NCBI GenBank assembly: GCA_036504855.1
Contig: DASXUL010000058.1
Coordinates: forward strand, 1 to 64,000
Source of the DNA: DASXUL01 sp036504855
Lineage (GTDB): Bacteria; Armatimonadota; DTGP01; JAKQQT01
Direction: 5' to 3'
DNA: 64,000 nt
In this document: positions 35,112 to 43,637 of the stretch, piece by piece
Layout of the letters: each line of letters starts with the position of its first letter
Position numbering within the stretch: the stretch's first letter is position 1
The notes under the pieces: generated by a model
Seen by the model: the letters and a program-made list of their open reading frames with translations, nothing else
What the model was told of the DNA's origin: nothing
Database searches by the model: none
Translations under genes and position numbers: made by a program

Positions 35112-36194
35112 CTATCGCGTGCGCGTGACCTTCTTCAGTCCGCGCGGGTGGTCCGGGTCAAACCCCCGGTGTCGCGCTAGGTGGAACGCGAAGAGCTGGG
35201 CCGCCACGATGTAGGAGATCGGAGAGACCCGCTCAGGAACGTTCACCGGGAGACGAATGCCGCGTTCGCCGGATCTCAGCGCGGCGTCATCATTGGCGAA
35301 CACCAGGCATTCGGCGCCCCGCTCGGTGAGTTGCGCCGTTAGGTCTAGAAGCTGCTGGTGAGCCCGGCCCTCGGGATTGAACACCAGGCATGGGAAGCCC
35401 CGGTCCACCACGGCGATAGGGCCATGTTGCAAGTCGGCGCCGCTATAGGCGTGCGTAACCAGGTAGCAGGTCTCGGCCAGCTTGAGGGCGGCTTCCATCG
35501 CGGTGCACTGGTTGAGGCCGCGGGCCACCGAGATGCAGTCCGTCATGTAGCGATACCGCTCGGAAACGGCGCGGATTTCATCGTCGGTCATCAAGACGCC
35601 CGCGATGTGATCCGGAACGCCCTTCAGCTCGCGCTCTAGGGCATCATCCTGGGTGAGGGGAGCCACCAGCATCGCAAGCGCCGCCAGGGTAGTGGTGTAG
35701 GTCTTCGTGGCCGCTACGCTGCGTTCAAGGCCGGCGTGGCAGAGCAGCACTTCGTCCGCGTTCTCCGCCAGGGGCGAATCGGCGAAGTTGGTGACCGCCA
35801 GGGTAAGGGCGCCGCCTTCTCGGGCATCGCGCAGAACCTCCACGATGTCTGTGCCCTGACCGCTCTGTGACACGCCGATGACCAGCGCGTCGTGCAGTTC
35901 CAGCTTCGTTTCATAGAGGGTCAGGACGGACGGCGCGGCCAATGCCACGGGCAATCCCACGTTCGTCTCAAACAGGTACTTGGCGTAGATGGCGGCGTTG
36001 TCGGACGTGCCGCGCGCGGCGATAATGGCGTAGCGCACTCCGCGGCTGCGGATGTGCTCGGCGAAAGCTTTCGCCGTCTGTTCGTTACGATCCAAGCATC
36101 GGGCTACCGCTCCTGGCTGCTCACGAATCTCCGCGAGCATCAGGTTTTCGGACTCCGATTGCAGTCCCGCTGGCACTTCGCCTGTCACGGGCAT
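35112..36194 (-). CDS. SIS-domain sugar isomerase/deaminase (GlmS C-terminal-like, NagB-II type)
   Basis: Protein of 360 residues with tandem SIS domains, equivalent to the isomerase half of GlmS without the glutaminase half. LMLAEIREQPGAV near residue 20, then RGTSDNAAIYAKYLFE and SQSGQGTDIVEVLRDA (phosphosugar binding), AATKTYTTTLAAL, and the C-terminal LARHRGFDPDHPRGLKKVT. Such stand-alone forms act as glucosamine-6-phosphate deaminases, aminosugar isomerases or regulators. AAGGAG abuts the ATG at 36194, which is closer than usual. Confidence 0.9.
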   Translation of the reverse strand: MPVTGEVPAGLQSESENLMLAEIREQPGAVARCLDRNEQTAKAFAEHIRSRGVRYAIIAARGTSDNAAIYAKYLFETNVGLPVALAAPSVLTLYETKLELHDALVIGVSQSGQGTDIVEVLRDAREGGALTLAVTNFADSPLAENADEVLLCHAGLERSVAATKTYTTTLAALAMLVAPLTQDDALERELKGVPDHIAGVLMTDDEIRAVSERYRYMTDCISVARGLNQCTAMEAALKLAETCYLVTHAYSGADLQHGPIAVVDRGFPCLVFNPEGRAHQQLLDLTAQLTERGAECLVFANDDAALRSGERGIRLPVNVPERVSPISYIVAAQLFAFHLARHRGFDPDHPRGLKKVTRTR

Positions 36195-36245
36195 CTCCTT
36201 CTCAAGCTCTCCGGGCCCCAGCGCCCAGTTTGACGGTCCGCTGCC

Positions 36246-36276
36246 GCGGGGCGCAGCCGGACTGGCTGCGCCCCGC
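36246..36276 (-). terminator. GC-rich terminator hairpin after the sugar isomerase gene
   Basis: Perfect 13-bp arms 36246-36258 and 36264-36276 around GGACT, with an outer CTGCC/GGCAG pair. It lies between the TIM-barrel isomerase stop (36326) and the SIS gene start (36194), so it should limit read-through. Confidence 0.75.
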
Positions 36277-36325
36277 GTTTGGCAGGGAGCGCGGCGCGCA
36301 GGACGCCGCCGCGCAGGTACGAGGG

Positions 36326-37153
36326 TCAGATGAGGGACTTGGTGTAAGCCACGCTCTTCGGGATCGCCGTCTCGGCGTCTTCCACCCCTTCGTACTCGAT
36401 GGTCAGGAAGCCGTCGTAACCGCCGTCACGCAAAGCCTTCACCACCGCCGGAAGGTTGGCGTCGCCCTCACCGATGACGGTGCCGATGACGCGCGTGCCC
36501 TCGAGGCCTTCATAGACGTGCTCGGTTTCCTCGGGCTTGGCCCAACGGAAGTCCTTGAAGTGCACGCTGCCGGCGTAGGGGGCCACAATGGCCACGGCTT
36601 CGGCCGGTACTTGGTTGACCGTCATGAAGTTGCCAGTGTCTGGGTTCGCCTTCATCATGGGGGAGCCGACGGCCTTGATGATCGTCAGCACCTGTTCGCC
36701 CTTGCCCGCGAGGGTGCCGTGGTTTTCGAGGCAGAGTTCAACACCCTTGGTCTCGGCGTAAGCGGCGCCCTCCTTGAGGCCCTCAATGATCCAACCCAAC
36801 GCCTTCTCGAAGCCCACTTCATCGTGATGGCCGGCGAAGACGCGAAGCTTCTTGGTATTGAAGGTAACCGCCATGTCCACGCCGTCCTTGATGGACTGGA
36901 TCTGCTTCTTGCGCTCTTCCGGATCTTCGCTGGTGAGGTCGTTGCCGATGGCGTAGGCAGACACCGGCAGGTTGTGCTCCGCGAGCTTGGCCTTCACCTT
37001 GGGCAGCTCGGCTTCTTTGTCTTTCCAGAAGAAGTCCAGCAACTCAACGCCGTCCACGCCCAGTTCCTTGGCCTTGTCGATAAACGAGACGACGTCCATT
37101 TTGCCCTGCTGGTATTGACCAACATAGCCCCACATGGAGACTCCAACTTTCAT
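36326..37153 (-). CDS. Sugar phosphate isomerase/epimerase (xylose isomerase-like TIM barrel)
   Basis: TIM-barrel protein of 275 residues. MKVGVSMWGYVGQY start, GVDGVELLDFFW, CLENHGTLAGKG and VHFKDFRWAKP, GEGDANLPAVVKAL are the metal-binding and substrate-binding segments of the IolE/hydroxypyruvate-isomerase-like group. Reaction: likely isomerisation, epimerisation or dehydration of a sugar or inosose; substrate unknown. AAGGAG seven bases before the ATG at 37153. A perfect TGTTATATAACA palindrome lies about 36 bases upstream. Confidence 0.9.
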   Translation of the reverse strand: MKVGVSMWGYVGQYQQGKMDVVSFIDKAKELGVDGVELLDFFWKDKEAELPKVKAKLAEHNLPVSAYAIGNDLTSEDPEERKKQIQSIKDGVDMAVTFNTKKLRVFAGHHDEVGFEKALGWIIEGLKEGAAYAETKGVELCLENHGTLAGKGEQVLTIIKAVGSPMMKANPDTGNFMTVNQVPAEAVAIVAPYAGSVHFKDFRWAKPEETEHVYEGLEGTRVIGTVIGEGDANLPAVVKALRDGGYDGFLTIEYEGVEDAETAIPKSVAYTKSLI

Positions 37154-37188
37154 GCGAACACTCCTTAGAATACGGTCGTCGGGCCCAG

Positions 37189-37200
37189 TGTTATATAACA
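37189..37200 (-). promoter_or_regulatory. Perfect palindrome TGTTATATAACA upstream of the sugar isomerase gene
   Basis: A 12-bp perfect palindrome, with TGCATC 10 bases upstream on the minus strand. The same pair, with slightly longer spacing, precedes the DegT gene (35.01 kb). It is a good candidate operator or composite promoter for both transcripts, but no regulator gene in the window is clearly tied to it. Confidence 0.55.
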
Positions 37201-37292
37201 TTTTCCGCCCGATGCATTCTGTGTCGATGGGATACGATTTGTCCACGAAAGAGGGACTCAGAAAGGCTGCACCCAAGAGGCGGGAGCAGGCA

Positions 37293-37324
37293 AGCCTGGC
37301 CGGCGCCTTCGCGCCGGCCAGGCT
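37293..37324 (-). terminator. GC-rich terminator after the transketolase genes
   Basis: 14-bp perfect arms (37293-37306 and 37311-37324) around CTTC. It lies downstream of the transketolase C-terminal subunit gene on the minus strand. Only a weak T/A tail follows. Confidence 0.75.
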
Positions 37325-37350
37325 CGTTTGAGATCTGCGCCGCCGGAAGG

Positions 37351-38307
37351 TTAGCCGAGCAGGCTCTTGGCCGCGTCCACAACGTGCTCCGGCGTGAAGC
37401 CATACTTCCTGAGCACATCTTCCGGGCTACCGGATTCCGCGAACTGGTTGTCCATCCCGACGAAAGCCATCCGGCACGGATGCTTCTTGGCGGCCGCCAT
37501 GGCCACGCGGCTGCCAAGTCCGCCGTCCAGGAGATGCTCTTCCACAACCACGATGCCATGGGTCTCGGCGGCGGCCTTCGCCACCGCATCCTCGTCCAGC
37601 GGCTTCACGCTGGCCATGTCCATGACGCGGGCGGAGACGCCTTCCTTTTCGAGCAGGGCGGCGGCATCCAGGGCCAGGGCCACCGTAAGGCCGCAGGCGA
37701 TCAACGTAACGTCGGAGCCTTCGCGGAGGGTATTCGCCTTGCCCACCTGGAACGGCGCATCGGCCGGGTAGAGGACGGGCGTTTTCCCCCGGCCGGTGCG
37801 GATGTAGACGGGGCCGGGGATGTCGGCCGCGGCCTTCACGCAGGCGATGGTCTGCGCCGCATCTGATGGGACCAGAACCGTGAAGCCGGGCAGGGCGCAC
37901 GCCAGAGCGATATCCTCGATGCCCATCTGGCTGGGGCCATCCGGCCCAATGCTGATCCCGCTGTGGCTACCGACCAGCTTAACGTTCAGCCCCGGATAGG
38001 CCACTGAGAGCCGAATCTGGTCGTAGGCGTTGGCCATGAGGAAGACGGCGAACGAAGTGGCCCATGCCTGCTTGCCCGCGTCGGCGAGTCCGGCCGCCAC
38101 GCCCACCATGTTGCTTTCGGCGATGCCGACGCTGAAGAAGCGATCTTTGTGCATCTTCTGGAATTTGCTGGCCATGGTGGAGTTGGCCAGGTCGGCATCC
38201 ACGCAGACGATCTCGGGGCGCTGGTTGCCCAGTTCCAGAAAAGCGTCTCCGAATGCGTCACGCGTTGCGGGGCCCAATTTCAGGCCGGCGATGTCTCCAA
38301 TGGCCAC
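37351..38307 (-). CDS. Transketolase, C-terminal subunit (split form)
   Basis: Protein of 318 residues equal to the pyrimidine-binding plus C-terminal domains of transketolase. CVDADLANSTMA, ESNMVGVAAGLADAGKQAWATSFAVFL (E contacting thiamine), SHSGISIGPDGPSQMGIEDIAL and the C-terminal MDMASVKPLDE are diagnostic. GTG start immediately after the stop of the N-terminal subunit gene. The two together transfer two-carbon units between sugar phosphates. Split forms occur in archaea, many bacteria and in aminoshikimate gene clusters. Confidence 0.95.
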   Translation of the reverse strand: MAIGDIAGLKLGPATRDAFGDAFLELGNQRPEIVCVDADLANSTMASKFQKMHKDRFFSVGIAESNMVGVAAGLADAGKQAWATSFAVFLMANAYDQIRLSVAYPGLNVKLVGSHSGISIGPDGPSQMGIEDIALACALPGFTVLVPSDAAQTIACVKAAADIPGPVYIRTGRGKTPVLYPADAPFQVGKANTLREGSDVTLIACGLTVALALDAAALLEKEGVSARVMDMASVKPLDEDAVAKAAAETHGIVVVEEHLLDGGLGSRVAMAAAKKHPCRMAFVGMDNQFAESGSPEDVLRKYGFTPEHVVDAAKSLLG

Positions 38308-39177
38308 TTACTTTGCCTCCTGGTACTTGGCGGCCTCTTCGGGGAAGCCCAGCTCGATGAGGGCGCGGCCGGCCTCTTCCTTCGTCAGCGCCTTGCCGTG
38401 GTAGCTGAAGTCCGCCTCCACGAAAGAGATGCCGGCGCCCTTCTTGGTGTTGCTGATGATGCAGTAGGGACCTTCATGCCATGCCTTGGCCTCTTGAAGA
38501 GCATCCATCACCTCGACCATGTCCTGGCCGTTGATCTCGCGCACGTGCCAGCCGAAGCTGCGAATCTTGTCCGCCAGCGGCGCCATCGGCATGACGTCGT
38601 GGGTGCTTCCGGTTTGCTGGTAACCGTTCTTGTCCACGATCCACACGATGTTGGGAAGGATAAACTTGGCGGCGCTGGCAGCGGCCTCCCAAATCTGGCC
38701 TTCGTCGATCTCGCCGTCACCGGTCATGACGTACACCTTGTAGGGCTTGTCATCCATGTGGCCGGCGAGGGCCACGCCGACGGCAACGGAGAGACCCTGT
38801 CCAAGGCTGCCGGTGGATGCCTCAATGCCGGGCACGCGTCGGAGATTGGGGTGCCCCTCCAGGGGAGCGTCAATCTGGCGCAGGTGATCCATCCACTCCT
38901 TCGGGAAGTAACCCGTCTCGGCAAGCGCGGCGTAAAGAACCGGACACGCGTGGCCTTTGGAGAGGATGAAGCGATCGCGGTTCGGATCCTTCGGCTCGGC
39001 CGGGTTCTTCTCCAGAATGCCGCCAAAATAGAGGCCCGCGACGACCTCGGCCGCACTGATACTGGAGCTGGGATGACCGCTGCCGGCCTTCGTGGTCATC
39101 TCGACCACGTCCTTGCGCAAGAGGCGCGCCGTTTCCTTCAGCGCGCCGATATCGGGACGCGCCTGTGTATCTGCCAT
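38308..39177 (-). CDS. Transketolase, N-terminal subunit (split form)
   Basis: Thiamine diphosphate-binding subunit of 289 residues. GSGHPSSSISAAEVVAGLYF near residue 33 and the TPP motif MTGDGEIDEGQIWEAAASA with NIVWIVDKNGYQQTG near 145-175. It must pair with the C-terminal subunit encoded next to it. Start ATG 39177 with AAGGAGA upstream. First gene of the sugar locus. Confidence 0.95.
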   Translation of the reverse strand: MADTQARPDIGALKETARLLRKDVVEMTTKAGSGHPSSSISAAEVVAGLYFGGILEKNPAEPKDPNRDRFILSKGHACPVLYAALAETGYFPKEWMDHLRQIDAPLEGHPNLRRVPGIEASTGSLGQGLSVAVGVALAGHMDDKPYKVYVMTGDGEIDEGQIWEAAASAAKFILPNIVWIVDKNGYQQTGSTHDVMPMAPLADKIRSFGWHVREINGQDMVEVMDALQEAKAWHEGPYCIISNTKKGAGISFVEADFSYHGKALTKEEAGRALIELGFPEEAAKYQEAK

Positions 39178-39231
39178 GCGTTTCTCCTTGGGTTACGGTC
39201 AGGCCGCCTGTTCGGCGGAGTTATCTGCAAA

Positions 39232-41649
39232 TCAGGCCAGTTCCGCGATGGTCACGCCATCGCCGCCTTCGCCCTCCGGGGCCAGCTTGAAGCCCTTGAC
39301 GTCGCGCTGTTCGCGCAGGAAACGGCGTACCAGATCCCGCAGCGCGCCGGTTCCCTTGCCGTGCACGATGCGGACCGTGTGCAGCCCGGCAAGCCGGGCG
39401 TCGTCCAGGTAGCGCTCCAGCTCGGCCAGGGCCTCGTCCACGCGCAGACCGAGCAGCTTTATCTCCGTTGACACGTTTTGCGCGGCGTGGAGTCCCAGCG
39501 CCGTGGAGGAGGCGGTGACCTGAGGCTTCTCCGCGTGCACCAGATCGGGTTCCACCTTCTGCAATATGGAGTATGGGACCGTCATGCGAAGGGTCCCCGC
39601 CTGCACGATGGCTTCGTCCTTTCGGACGTCAACAAGCAGGCCGGTGCTTCCCAGGCTGGGGACCCACACTGAGTCTCCGGGGACCGGCGCTTCGTTTGCG
39701 GAAATGCGGTGAGTAGGCTTCCGACGCGGACGCGGCCTTTTGGCTCGGACGACCTCCTCCAGCCCCTGGAGCCGTTGACGGGCTGCCTCCGAGGCTCGGC
39801 TTTCGTGCTGTTCCTCGCGCAGCGCACGGATGAGCACGTTGGCCTCTTCGCGGGCGGCGCGCAGGAGTTCAAGGGCCTCTTCGTAGGCCTCTTCGGTGGC
39901 GGCGCGGCGGCGGTCCTTCTGCTCGCTCAGCTCGCGTTCGGCGTCACGGCGCTGGGCATCGAGCTGCGCCGACTTCTTCTCGGCCTCCGCCGCGGCCCAG
40001 TTGGCGCGGCGCTCCGATTCCTCCATCCGGGCGATGGCATCTTCCAGCGCCAGGCGATCGGTCCCCAAGTTGGCGCGGGCGGTATCCAGCACGCTTTGCG
40101 GCATGCCGAGGCGTCCCGCGATGACCAATGCGTTACTGGCGCCGGGAACGCCGATGCGCAGCCGGTAGGTTGGGCGCAACGTTTCAACGTTGAACTCCAC
40201 GGAGGCGTTCTGGAACCCCTTGTTGTTCCAGGCGAATTCCTTCAGTTCAGCGTAGTGGGTGGTGGCGATGGTGAGAGCGCCTTGCTGGGCCAGATGCAGG
40301 AGCACCGACTTGGCGAGCGCGGCGCCCTCCGCCGGATCCGTGCCGGCGCCCAACTCATCCAGCAGGACAAGGCTATTCTCTTGAGCGCCCGCCAAGATGC
40401 TGATCATGTTGCGCATATGGCCGCTGAAAGTAGACAGGCTCTGTTGAAGGCTCTGCTCGTCGCCAATGTCGGCGAACACGTTTCGAAACACGCCGATCTT
40501 CGCCTTGCGTGCCGGCACGTGCATACCGCTCTGGGCCATCAGGACGAATAACCCGGCCGTCTTGAGCGTAACCGTTTTGCCGCCGGTGTTCGGGCCCGTG
40601 ATGAGGAGGGACTTGAACTCCGTCCCCATCCAGAGGTCAATCGGCACCACCGCCTCCTCCATGGGGAGAGGCTTCGGAGCCCCGCGCGGCGTCTCACGCT
40701 GGGCCTCCAACGCGTTCCACACCAGCAGGGGATGGCGGGCCTCCTGAATGTCGATGGCGGCCATAAGGAGGGTCTCAGGGCGCTCGGCGTGCAGGACATT
40801 GGCGAAACGGGCTTTGGCGATTACGAGATCCAGATGGGCCAAGGCGGTGATGGTGGCCTTAACCAGGCGGGCATCCTTGGCGATGGCGTCCGAGAATGCG
40901 CGGAGGATGCGGTCAATCTCCTCGGTCTCGTGGAACTCGAGTTGCCGCAGCTCGTTCCCGGCCTCAACAACGGCCTGAGGCTCCATAAACAGGGTCTGCC
41001 CCGAGGCGCTCTGATCCTGAACAAGGCCGCCAAAGGCATTGCGATACTCGGATTTCACCGGCACGCAGTATCGGTTATTGCGGATGGTAATAACCGGGTC
41101 CTGGAGCATATCGCGCACGGGGCCGGCCGAAACGATACGCTGTAGAATCTCCTGGATGTGCCGGATCTGGCGACGTTTGGCGTTGCGGATGCGCAGCAGG
41201 TTCTCGCTGGCGTTGTCGTTGATCAGACCGTCTGGGGAGATGGCGTGCTCAATGCGCGCCACAAGGGTCCCAAAGTCACCCATTTGCGCGCCCAGGTCTG
41301 CAAGTCGCGGCGCGAGTTCACCCTTGGCGGTGAGGATGCCGCGGAGGCGGCGGGCGGCGGCCAGGGTGGCTGCAACCGAAAGGAGGCCCTTGGGGTCCAG
41401 CGCTCCGCCGACTGAGGCGCGGTCGATCAGGTTGCGGACGTCATGCACGCCGCCCATCGGGAGCCCGCCGGGCAGATCCAGCAGAGCGCGGGCCTCCGCT
41501 GTTTCGGCAAGAGCGCTCTCTACATCGCGACGATCCGTGAACGGCTTGAGGGCGAGCGCGAGGTCGTGCCCGAGCGACGACGCGGCGTGCCCGGCCAAGT
41601 GCTTCAAGAGAAGAGGGTATTCCAGTACTCGCAGCGTTCGCCCATCCAT
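39232..41649 (-). CDS. mutS2: Endonuclease MutS2
   Basis: Protein of 805 residues: MutS-like core and lever, ABC-type ATPase (ITGPNTGGKTVTLKT Walker A near residue 345; DELGAGTDPAEGAALA Walker B), coiled coil rich in E, A and R (about 530-620), KOW-like region, and C-terminal Smr endonuclease domain (about 735-805, HTVRIVHGKGTGALRDLV). MutS2 suppresses homologous recombination and in some species splits collided ribosomes. I chose the ATG at 41649 since MDGRTLRVLEYPLLLKHL is the usual start; 59 more in-frame codons upstream are non-coding and cross a hairpin. It lies downstream of a terminator. Confidence 0.96.
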   Translation of the reverse strand: MDGRTLRVLEYPLLLKHLAGHAASSLGHDLALALKPFTDRRDVESALAETAEARALLDLPGGLPMGGVHDVRNLIDRASVGGALDPKGLLSVAATLAAARRLRGILTAKGELAPRLADLGAQMGDFGTLVARIEHAISPDGLINDNASENLLRIRNAKRRQIRHIQEILQRIVSAGPVRDMLQDPVITIRNNRYCVPVKSEYRNAFGGLVQDQSASGQTLFMEPQAVVEAGNELRQLEFHETEEIDRILRAFSDAIAKDARLVKATITALAHLDLVIAKARFANVLHAERPETLLMAAIDIQEARHPLLVWNALEAQRETPRGAPKPLPMEEAVVPIDLWMGTEFKSLLITGPNTGGKTVTLKTAGLFVLMAQSGMHVPARKAKIGVFRNVFADIGDEQSLQQSLSTFSGHMRNMISILAGAQENSLVLLDELGAGTDPAEGAALAKSVLLHLAQQGALTIATTHYAELKEFAWNNKGFQNASVEFNVETLRPTYRLRIGVPGASNALVIAGRLGMPQSVLDTARANLGTDRLALEDAIARMEESERRANWAAAEAEKKSAQLDAQRRDAERELSEQKDRRRAATEEAYEEALELLRAAREEANVLIRALREEQHESRASEAARQRLQGLEEVVRAKRPRPRRKPTHRISANEAPVPGDSVWVPSLGSTGLLVDVRKDEAIVQAGTLRMTVPYSILQKVEPDLVHAEKPQVTASSTALGLHAAQNVSTEIKLLGLRVDEALAELERYLDDARLAGLHTVRIVHGKGTGALRDLVRRFLREQRDVKGFKLAPEGEGGDGVTIAELA

Positions 41650-41710
41650 ACGAGCCAGTATAGCAAGGGGAGGGTGAACCCATTTGCAGGTAAGCCGCGC
41701 CGCACGCGGC

Positions 41711-41744
41711 GCCGCCGGGGAGTTCGAGAGAACTCCCCGGCGGC
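41711..41744 (-). terminator. Perfect hairpin between mutS2 and the acidic protein gene
   Basis: 15-bp perfect arms 41711-41725 and 41730-41744 around GAGA. It follows the stop of the small acidic protein gene on the minus strand, which supports that gene being real. Ending in TGGGTTT. Confidence 0.8.
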
Positions 41745-41822
41745 TGGGTTTCCCGTGTAGATCTCCGTCGTATCCCCAACTCTCCGCACGCCCCGTCAAA
41801 CGCCAGGCGGGCGCCGGACAAC

Positions 41823-42056
41823 TCACGCGGAGGCCATGCTTCCGATACTGCCGATGTTATCTCCCGGGTCCATCAGGTCGTCGTCTATAACGTCTCTATC
41901 ACGCTGGACTGAGCCGCCCTTGCGTCCCGCCGGGCGACCATCGTTTCCAGCCCGGTCTTCGGCCGAGCCGGCATCGTCGATTCCACCGTCCTGGGGGCCG
42001 AAGTCGCCATTGTCCACATCAGCCTCCCGATCCTCGAATTGCCAATCACCTTGCAT
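41823..42056 (-). CDS. Small acidic protein of unknown function
   Basis: Protein of 77 residues dominated by D, E and G (NGDFGPQDGGIDDAG, DVIDDDLMDPGDNIGS). GGGAGG is six bases before the ATG at 42056; another ATG two codons upstream is too close to it. It has no cysteine or hydrophobic segment and is likely disordered. A strong hairpin follows. Calcium or cation binding is possible but not shown. Confidence 0.5.
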   Translation of the reverse strand: MQGDWQFEDREADVDNGDFGPQDGGIDDAGSAEDRAGNDGRPAGRKGGSVQRDRDVIDDDLMDPGDNIGSIGSMASA

Positions 42057-42119
42057 CTGCATCCTCCCGTGGTGTTCAGATTCCCACCGCCGCGGAAGCG
42101 CAAACCCGCCCAAACGCGC

Positions 42120-42145
42120 GGAAGGGGCCGTTTCCGGCCCCTTCC
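42120..42145 (-). terminator. Hairpin after the secreted repeat protein gene
   Basis: 10-bp arms 42120-42129 (GGAAGGGGCC) and 42136-42145, loop GTTTCC. It lies after the stop of the gene at 42169 on the minus strand and before the acidic protein gene. Confidence 0.7.
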
Positions 42146-42168
42146 CAACAGACTATTCGGTGATGCCG

Positions 42169-42981
42169 TTACTGCCCCGGCGTTGCGCTGGGGGAGGGAG
42201 ACGGACTGCTGCTGTCGGTCCCGCTCGGCGTAGCGTTGTCTGACCCGGGCATCGTAGGCGACGCGCTGCCGGAAGGAGGAGTCGCATCGCTGGGCGTAGC
42301 CGAGGTGTCGGGCGTCACCGTACCGCTGGGGGCGCCCGAAGTATCCGGGGTGGCCGTGCCGCTGGGCGTACCCGAGGTGTCGGGCGTTACGGCGCCGCTG
42401 GACGTCGCGGTCGTATTCGGCGTCGTTGTCGTATCCGTGGTTCGCATCCCGATGGCGCCGTACGAACCGGACATGTTGCTGCCCATCATGCCTGAGGAGT
42501 TCGTGTCCATGAGCTGTAGGGCATTGTCCAGCGCTTCTTTCGCCTGGTCGACCGGAACGGTGTAGTCGCACATCAGGCGGGCATGAGCGAGGTGATCGTC
42601 CAACATCGCCACATAGGCGCGGATGGCTCCCCAGCCGCGCGGAACATCGAACGGGGTCCCGAGGGCATCCAAAGCGCTCATCGCGCGAGCGCTGGCATTG
42701 TCCAGCAGGATCTCGCTGTTCCCGTTGTAGCCGTCAGCCTGCACCGTGTCACCGGCGGAGGCGGCGAGCCGGTTGTTGTCATGGATTCGTTCGAGCAGGC
42801 CACGCGCCTCCGTCAGCCAATCGCGCACCTTGGCTGTATCCACGTTTCTCGGAGACATGGCGCTCATGTTGGACGAGGACGAGCTGCTACTCGACGTCGC
42901 CATATCCGTTTGAGCCAGGGCCGGCAGGCCCGCCATCGTGGCCGTTAGGGCCACAACCATCCACTTGTTTGTCATCTGCAT
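42169..42981 (-). CDS. Secreted protein with T/S/P-rich tandem repeats
   Basis: Protein of 270 residues. Signal peptide about 1-23 (ends LPALAQ), serine run, an alpha-helical domain (about 45-160, with conserved-looking ARGLLERIHDNNRLAASAG and ARLMCDYTVPVDQAKEALDNALQLMD), then a low-complexity tail (about 180-270) built of units such as SGTVTPDTS and PSGTATPDTS. The tail looks like a flexible or glycosylated surface stalk. Start at 42981 because GAAAGGAAGGG precedes it. Possibly extracellular; function unknown. Confidence 0.75.
   Translation of the reverse strand: MQMTNKWMVVALTATMAGLPALAQTDMATSSSSSSSSNMSAMSPRNVDTAKVRDWLTEARGLLERIHDNNRLAASAGDTVQADGYNGNSEILLDNASARAMSALDALGTPFDVPRGWGAIRAYVAMLDDHLAHARLMCDYTVPVDQAKEALDNALQLMDTNSSGMMGSNMSGSYGAIGMRTTDTTTTPNTTATSSGAVTPDTSGTPSGTATPDTSGAPSGTVTPDTSATPSDATPPSGSASPTMPGSDNATPSGTDSSSPSPSPSATPGQ
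42270..42410 (-). repeat. Tandem repeat encoding the T/S/P tail
   Basis: Degenerate units of about 42 bases encoding SG-x-VTPDTS-x-x-PS-type blocks, three to four copies. The number of units is likely to vary between strains. Confidence 0.6.
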
Positions 42982-43107
42982 TTTCCCTTCCTTTCGAGGC
43001 ACATCAGTACAGCCGATGTTTACCCCTGCCGGACAGCTCGCAAACGCGTGGGAATGGCAAGCCCGATTCCGGGGTATGCTAGGATGTCGCCCCGAAGGAG
43101 GTAATCG

Positions 43108-43629
43108 ATGTCCGATGTCCCCGAGACCCAGATGCTGAGTTCCGAAATGCACTCCGATCCGTCTATCCGATCCCACGTTGACCTGTTCCTACAGGCGAAC
43201 CCAGAGGTAGACCATCGTGAAGTGCGTGTGAACGTGCAGGATGGCGTTGTAACGCTCTCAGGCACGGTGGATGCAGTGCCGGAAAAGCGGCGCGCCCGCG
43301 AGGTGGCCGAAACGACGCCCGGCGTTCAGCGCGTCATTGATGACCTCCAGGTGCGCAACTTCGTGGCGCGATCCGATGATGAACTGAAGAGCGAACTCGT
43401 TAACGCCCTGACGCGGGACGCGTACGTGGAGAGCCTGCCAACGCTGGAGATCTACGTTAGCGACGGTGAGGTGCGTCTGGAGGGGACGTGCAAGACCTGG
43501 CGCGAGCGTCATGCCATAGCCGACGCCGTCTGGTGGACGCCGGGCGTACGCAACGTGGAGAACCTGGTCCATCCGCTGGAAGACCACGACACAAGCGAAA
43601 CCGCCAACCATAACCTGGCCAGTCTGTAA
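43108..43629 (+). CDS. BON-domain protein (two BON domains)
   Basis: Protein of 173 residues with two BON domains (about 15-85 and 88-160): VNVQDGVVTLSGTVDAVPEKRRA and VSDGEVRLEGTCKTWRERHA are the glycine-centred BON repeats. These bind phospholipid or act in osmotic stability. Perfect AAGGAGG seven bases before the ATG. No signal peptide, so it is probably cytoplasmic or peripheral to the membrane. Transcribed opposite to polX, ends eight bases from its stop. Confidence 0.9.
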   Translation: MSDVPETQMLSSEMHSDPSIRSHVDLFLQANPEVDHREVRVNVQDGVVTLSGTVDAVPEKRRAREVAETTPGVQRVIDDLQVRNFVARSDDELKSELVNALTRDAYVESLPTLEIYVSDGEVRLEGTCKTWRERHAIADAVWWTPGVRNVENLVHPLEDHDTSETANHNLASL

Positions 43630-43637
43630 CGCCGCCC

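Noticed and set aside
38149..39471. Plus-strand frame opposite the transketolase genes
   Set aside because: Antisense to two well-matched enzymes and shows no domain.
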